Virus record (IMG/VR): IMGVR_UViG_3300043435_001117
Span: 1-38,640 of that record
Strand: one strand, 5' to 3'
From: a virus
Length of the DNA stretch: 38,640 nucleotides
The notes under the pieces were generated by a model. That model saw nothing but the letters and a program-made list of their open reading frames with translations. It ran no database searches and was not told the DNA's origin. The position numbers were made by a program, and so were the translations under genes. Below, in pieces: positions 36,478-38,640 of the stretch (position 1 is the stretch's first letter; each line of letters begins with the position of its first letter).

Positions 36478-38640
36478 ATGAGCGTATTAGGGAAGTTAAA
36501 ATCACTATTCGGGTTTAACGAAGAAAATCAAAATGATATTTCCTCATTTGAGGATGCAGGGATGACATTAGATGGAACGACAGGAACGGAAACTATTAAT
36601 GCTGTTAGCCAAAACCAAACACTACCTGAAAATGTAGTAAATTCTAATCAACAAACAGGCACTCAAACAATAGGTAACGAAACAGGTACTCAAACAGGTA
36701 CTCAAACAGGTACTCAAACAACAGGTACTCAAACAACAGGCGGTGAAATAGGAGTTGCAAACACAAGAGGTGGTGGAACTCCTCCTCCTCCGGGTGCTAC
36801 TCCAGGAATAGTTGGAGGTGGTGGAATTAACCTTGGTGCAGGAAGTGAGTTTGTTCGTGTGATGCCGGGGCAAGTAGTAGAAACCACTGACAAAAAAGGC
36901 GTAAAAAGCAAGTCTATTGAAGACCTTATCGAAATAGGTGGTTCAGGATTTGATGATGATGTATATGCTCGTAAACTTCGCAGACAGGCTGCTATGCCCG
37001 ACTTGAAGAATGAGGATTACTTCCCAAATCAACCATTTTCTGAAAGCCGTACTGCTTGGGGCGACCCGATATTTTCCGGTGCAGGGGCACAATTTCCTAT
37101 GGCGGCCTACGATGCACAGCGAAAAGCAAGGGCACAAGCAGAACTTGACGAAGCTAAAAGCAATATAATGCAACTTAAAATCCCTGAAATTGACACCGGG
37201 GCTTATGCTCAAAGATTCAAAACAGGCTTTATTGACGAAGTTTCAAGCCTTACGAATGACTATGTAAAGAGGTATGGAAACTCAAAGAAGGCTATTCAGG
37301 CTATGCGACAAGATGGTTCATTGGCTAATCTTCAAGCAAAGTTCGAGGGTATTGCAAAGAGTATTGACCAAACAGCAGGTAGGGCAAAAGATTTCCTTAA
37401 AGGGGCACAAGAAAAGGCTTCTACAATGTATTATTCTCCTGAAGGCGTTAGGGCTGCAACTAACTTCATGAATGGAATGGATGCCTATGCAAAAGGTCTT
37501 ATTACTCCCGAACAACTGAATCAGTTAGAACAACAGTTTAATACTGCCCAGAGATGGGATGACTACAAGGAGAAAGCCCTTAATGACTTTACCGATGACG
37601 AAGTTGTTCCGGGGCTTATGGGTGACAAACTTAGCCCAGAAGAAGAAATTGAATACCAAAAGCAACTTAATTTACCCGGTGGACTTAAAGATAAGCGACA
37701 CTTTCTTGTTGTTAAAAAGTATAGTCAAGCAAATACAGGTAAAATTATTGAAGGTATTGTTAAACCATTCTTTGATACCAATCGTACTGCATTTGAGCAA
37801 TTGAAGCAGGGGAGTGAAACTAAAGAAGAAACCATTGACAGAGTTGCAAGAGGCATTGTTGCCATGAGAGGCAATAAGATTTTTGAAGATGTTATTTCTG
37901 AGAGTCAGGATAAAGGGGTGAATATTACAAATGTAATGGGTGGCACTCCTTCTACTGAAACAGGATTCTACTACAATACAGCAGTAGCACAGCCTCAAAT
38001 TAAAGAGTATTTGACTTCTCAGTTTGAAGCCGTTAGAAGCGGTAAAATGACACCTAAACAAGCACTACAAGAAGCCTACAAATTAGCAGATAAAAGCGGT
38101 AGTTGGATTGCTGATAATACATACATGAGGGTAACAACTCCGGGCAAATGGGCTTCTATTAAAGAAGAAGTAAATCCAATACCATACTCCGAAATGTTTA
38201 TCCCTACTCAGAGCGGAGGTTTTCAACCATATGATGCTAAAACAGCAACCGGAAATGCAAATGAGTCAGCAAATACCCAACCTGCCCATAGTGTGATATT
38301 AGACACAGAACGGGCGTGGATGATACCTGATGGCGATGGATTTAAAATGATTTCACAGGAGCAGTATAAAAAACTTGGTATGCCTGAAAGTGCTATATCT
38401 TACAGGATTGACAAGGTTAATACATACAGAACCATTGATGACTTCAAAGAAAGTGGAGGCGCTAAAGACCCAAAAACAGGTCAATGGGTTATAAGTCCAG
38501 AGTTAATGAAAACCGGAAGTAAAAATGCCGGGAAGATTGCTTACCAAATATACCCTGAAACTGTTGAAGGAATTAGCGATTTAGATGTTATGGGTAGTAA
38601 GGATACTAAAACAAAATCGCTAATTCCTTCAACAGTTTCA
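36478..38640 (+). CDS. Large internal virion/cargo protein (3' partial)
   Basis: ATG 36478 opens a frame with no stop to the window end: 721 codons so far. Layout: about 35 mixed residues, a Gln/Thr/Asn linker with five TGTQT units (about 59-85), a Gly/Pro-rich stretch (RGGGTPPPPGATPGIVGGGG), then a helical domain (DVYARKLRRQAAMPDLKNED, YDAQRKARAQAELDEAKSNI) and mixed soluble regions. By order it would be an ejected cargo protein. No RNA polymerase or lysozyme motif is seen in the visible part. Confidence 0.7.
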   Translation, partial: MSVLGKLKSLFGFNEENQNDISSFEDAGMTLDGTTGTETINAVSQNQTLPENVVNSNQQTGTQTIGNETGTQTGTQTGTQTTGTQTTGGEIGVANTRGGGTPPPPGATPGIVGGGGINLGAGSEFVRVMPGQVVETTDKKGVKSKSIEDLIEIGGSGFDDDVYARKLRRQAAMPDLKNEDYFPNQPFSESRTAWGDPIFSGAGAQFPMAAYDAQRKARAQAELDEAKSNIMQLKIPEIDTGAYAQRFKTGFIDEVSSLTNDYVKRYGNSKKAIQAMRQDGSLANLQAKFEGIAKSIDQTAGRAKDFLKGAQEKASTMYYSPEGVRAATNFMNGMDAYAKGLITPEQLNQLEQQFNTAQRWDDYKEKALNDFTDDEVVPGLMGDKLSPEEEIEYQKQLNLPGGLKDKRHFLVVKKYSQANTGKIIEGIVKPFFDTNRTAFEQLKQGSETKEETIDRVARGIVAMRGNKIFEDVISESQDKGVNITNVMGGTPSTETGFYYNTAVAQPQIKEYLTSQFEAVRSGKMTPKQALQEAYKLADKSGSWIADNTYMRVTTPGKWASIKEEVNPIPYSEMFIPTQSGGFQPYDAKTATGNANESANTQPAHSVILDTERAWMIPDGDGFKMISQEQYKKLGMPESAISYRIDKVNTYRTIDDFKESGGAKDPKTGQWVISPELMKTGSKNAGKIAYQIYPETVEGISDLDVMGSKDTKTKSLIPSTVS
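36655..36732 (+). repeat. Tandem ACAGGTACTCAA repeat coding TGTQT
   Basis: Three exact 12-bp units at 36682-36717, a 15-bp variant at 36718-36732 (extra ACA) and a diverged unit (ACAGGCACTCAA) at 36655-36666. In frame, so length change alters only the linker of the large virion protein. Confidence 0.85.

Noticed and set aside
1-38640. Recoded stop codons (TAG or TGA read as amino acid), as in some crAss-like phages
   Set aside because: Long genes are intact under the standard code, and TAG (16072, 11290) and TGA (4158, 3475) end genes that are immediately followed by others.
1-38640. CRISPR array, insertion sequence, integrase, reverse transcriptase or diversity-generating repeat
   Set aside because: No spaced direct repeats, transposase, recombinase or RT motifs were found.

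Overview
The window looks like part of the genome of a short-tailed, virulent-type phage of a Bacteroidetes host. Three things point there. First, at least five sites match the Bacteroidetes sigma-factor promoter (TTTG, 19-22 bp, TAnnTTTG). Second, starts are preceded by A-rich or AC-rich leaders rather than Shine-Dalgarno sequences. Third, the virion genes (large terminase, portal, scaffold-like protein, HK97-type capsid protein, several head-tail 'ring'-type proteins, a 1535-residue muzzle-like protein, internal virion proteins) are ordered as in crAss-like and related Bacteroidetes podoviruses. No tape-measure, sheath or baseplate gene is seen. The crAss-like assignment rests on recognised protein style and order, not on a database search. 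The standard bacterial code fits: long ORFs are open and TAA, TAG and TGA all end genes.

Layout. (1) 1-3120, plus strand: the 3' end of a PAPS-reductase-like gene, then small accessory genes, closed by a bidirectional terminator at 3225-3259. (2) 3278-9526, minus strand: an early/replication operon with a Cro-like HTH protein, small membrane proteins, a DnaN-like sliding clamp, a RadC-like protein, a ParB-like protein and many small unknowns, read from a promoter near 9565-9595. Three of its intergenic gaps hold tRNA-like minihelices (acceptor stem plus T-arm, no D-arm or anticodon arm). (3) 9527-10861: a 1.3-kb gene-free divergent region with CCGAA repeats, a 14-bp palindrome and inverted repeats; a plausible replication origin. 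(4) 10862-13030, plus strand: a RepL-like winged-helix protein, an SSB with a DDDLPF tail and Cys-rich small proteins. (5) 12990-14846, minus strand: three small genes and a complete PAPS-reductase-like enzyme. (6) 14847-15485: a gene-free stretch with a compact, highly paired, GC-richer segment that may be a structured RNA. (7) 15486-38640, plus strand: the packaging and virion operon, divided by internal terminators and promoters, with a tandem pair of exported proteins set between head and neck genes like a 'moron' cassette.

How it works together: the leftward operon and the 10.9-13.0 kb cluster probably run DNA replication and takeover from the central gap. The rightward late operon packages DNA (TerL), builds the procapsid (portal, scaffold, MCP), adds the neck (ring-type proteins, muzzle-like protein) and loads internal proteins for ejection. 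The most unusual features are the tRNA-like minihelices, the structured segment upstream of the late operon, the free-standing copy of a muzzle-protein domain at 30770-31135, and the exported-protein pair.
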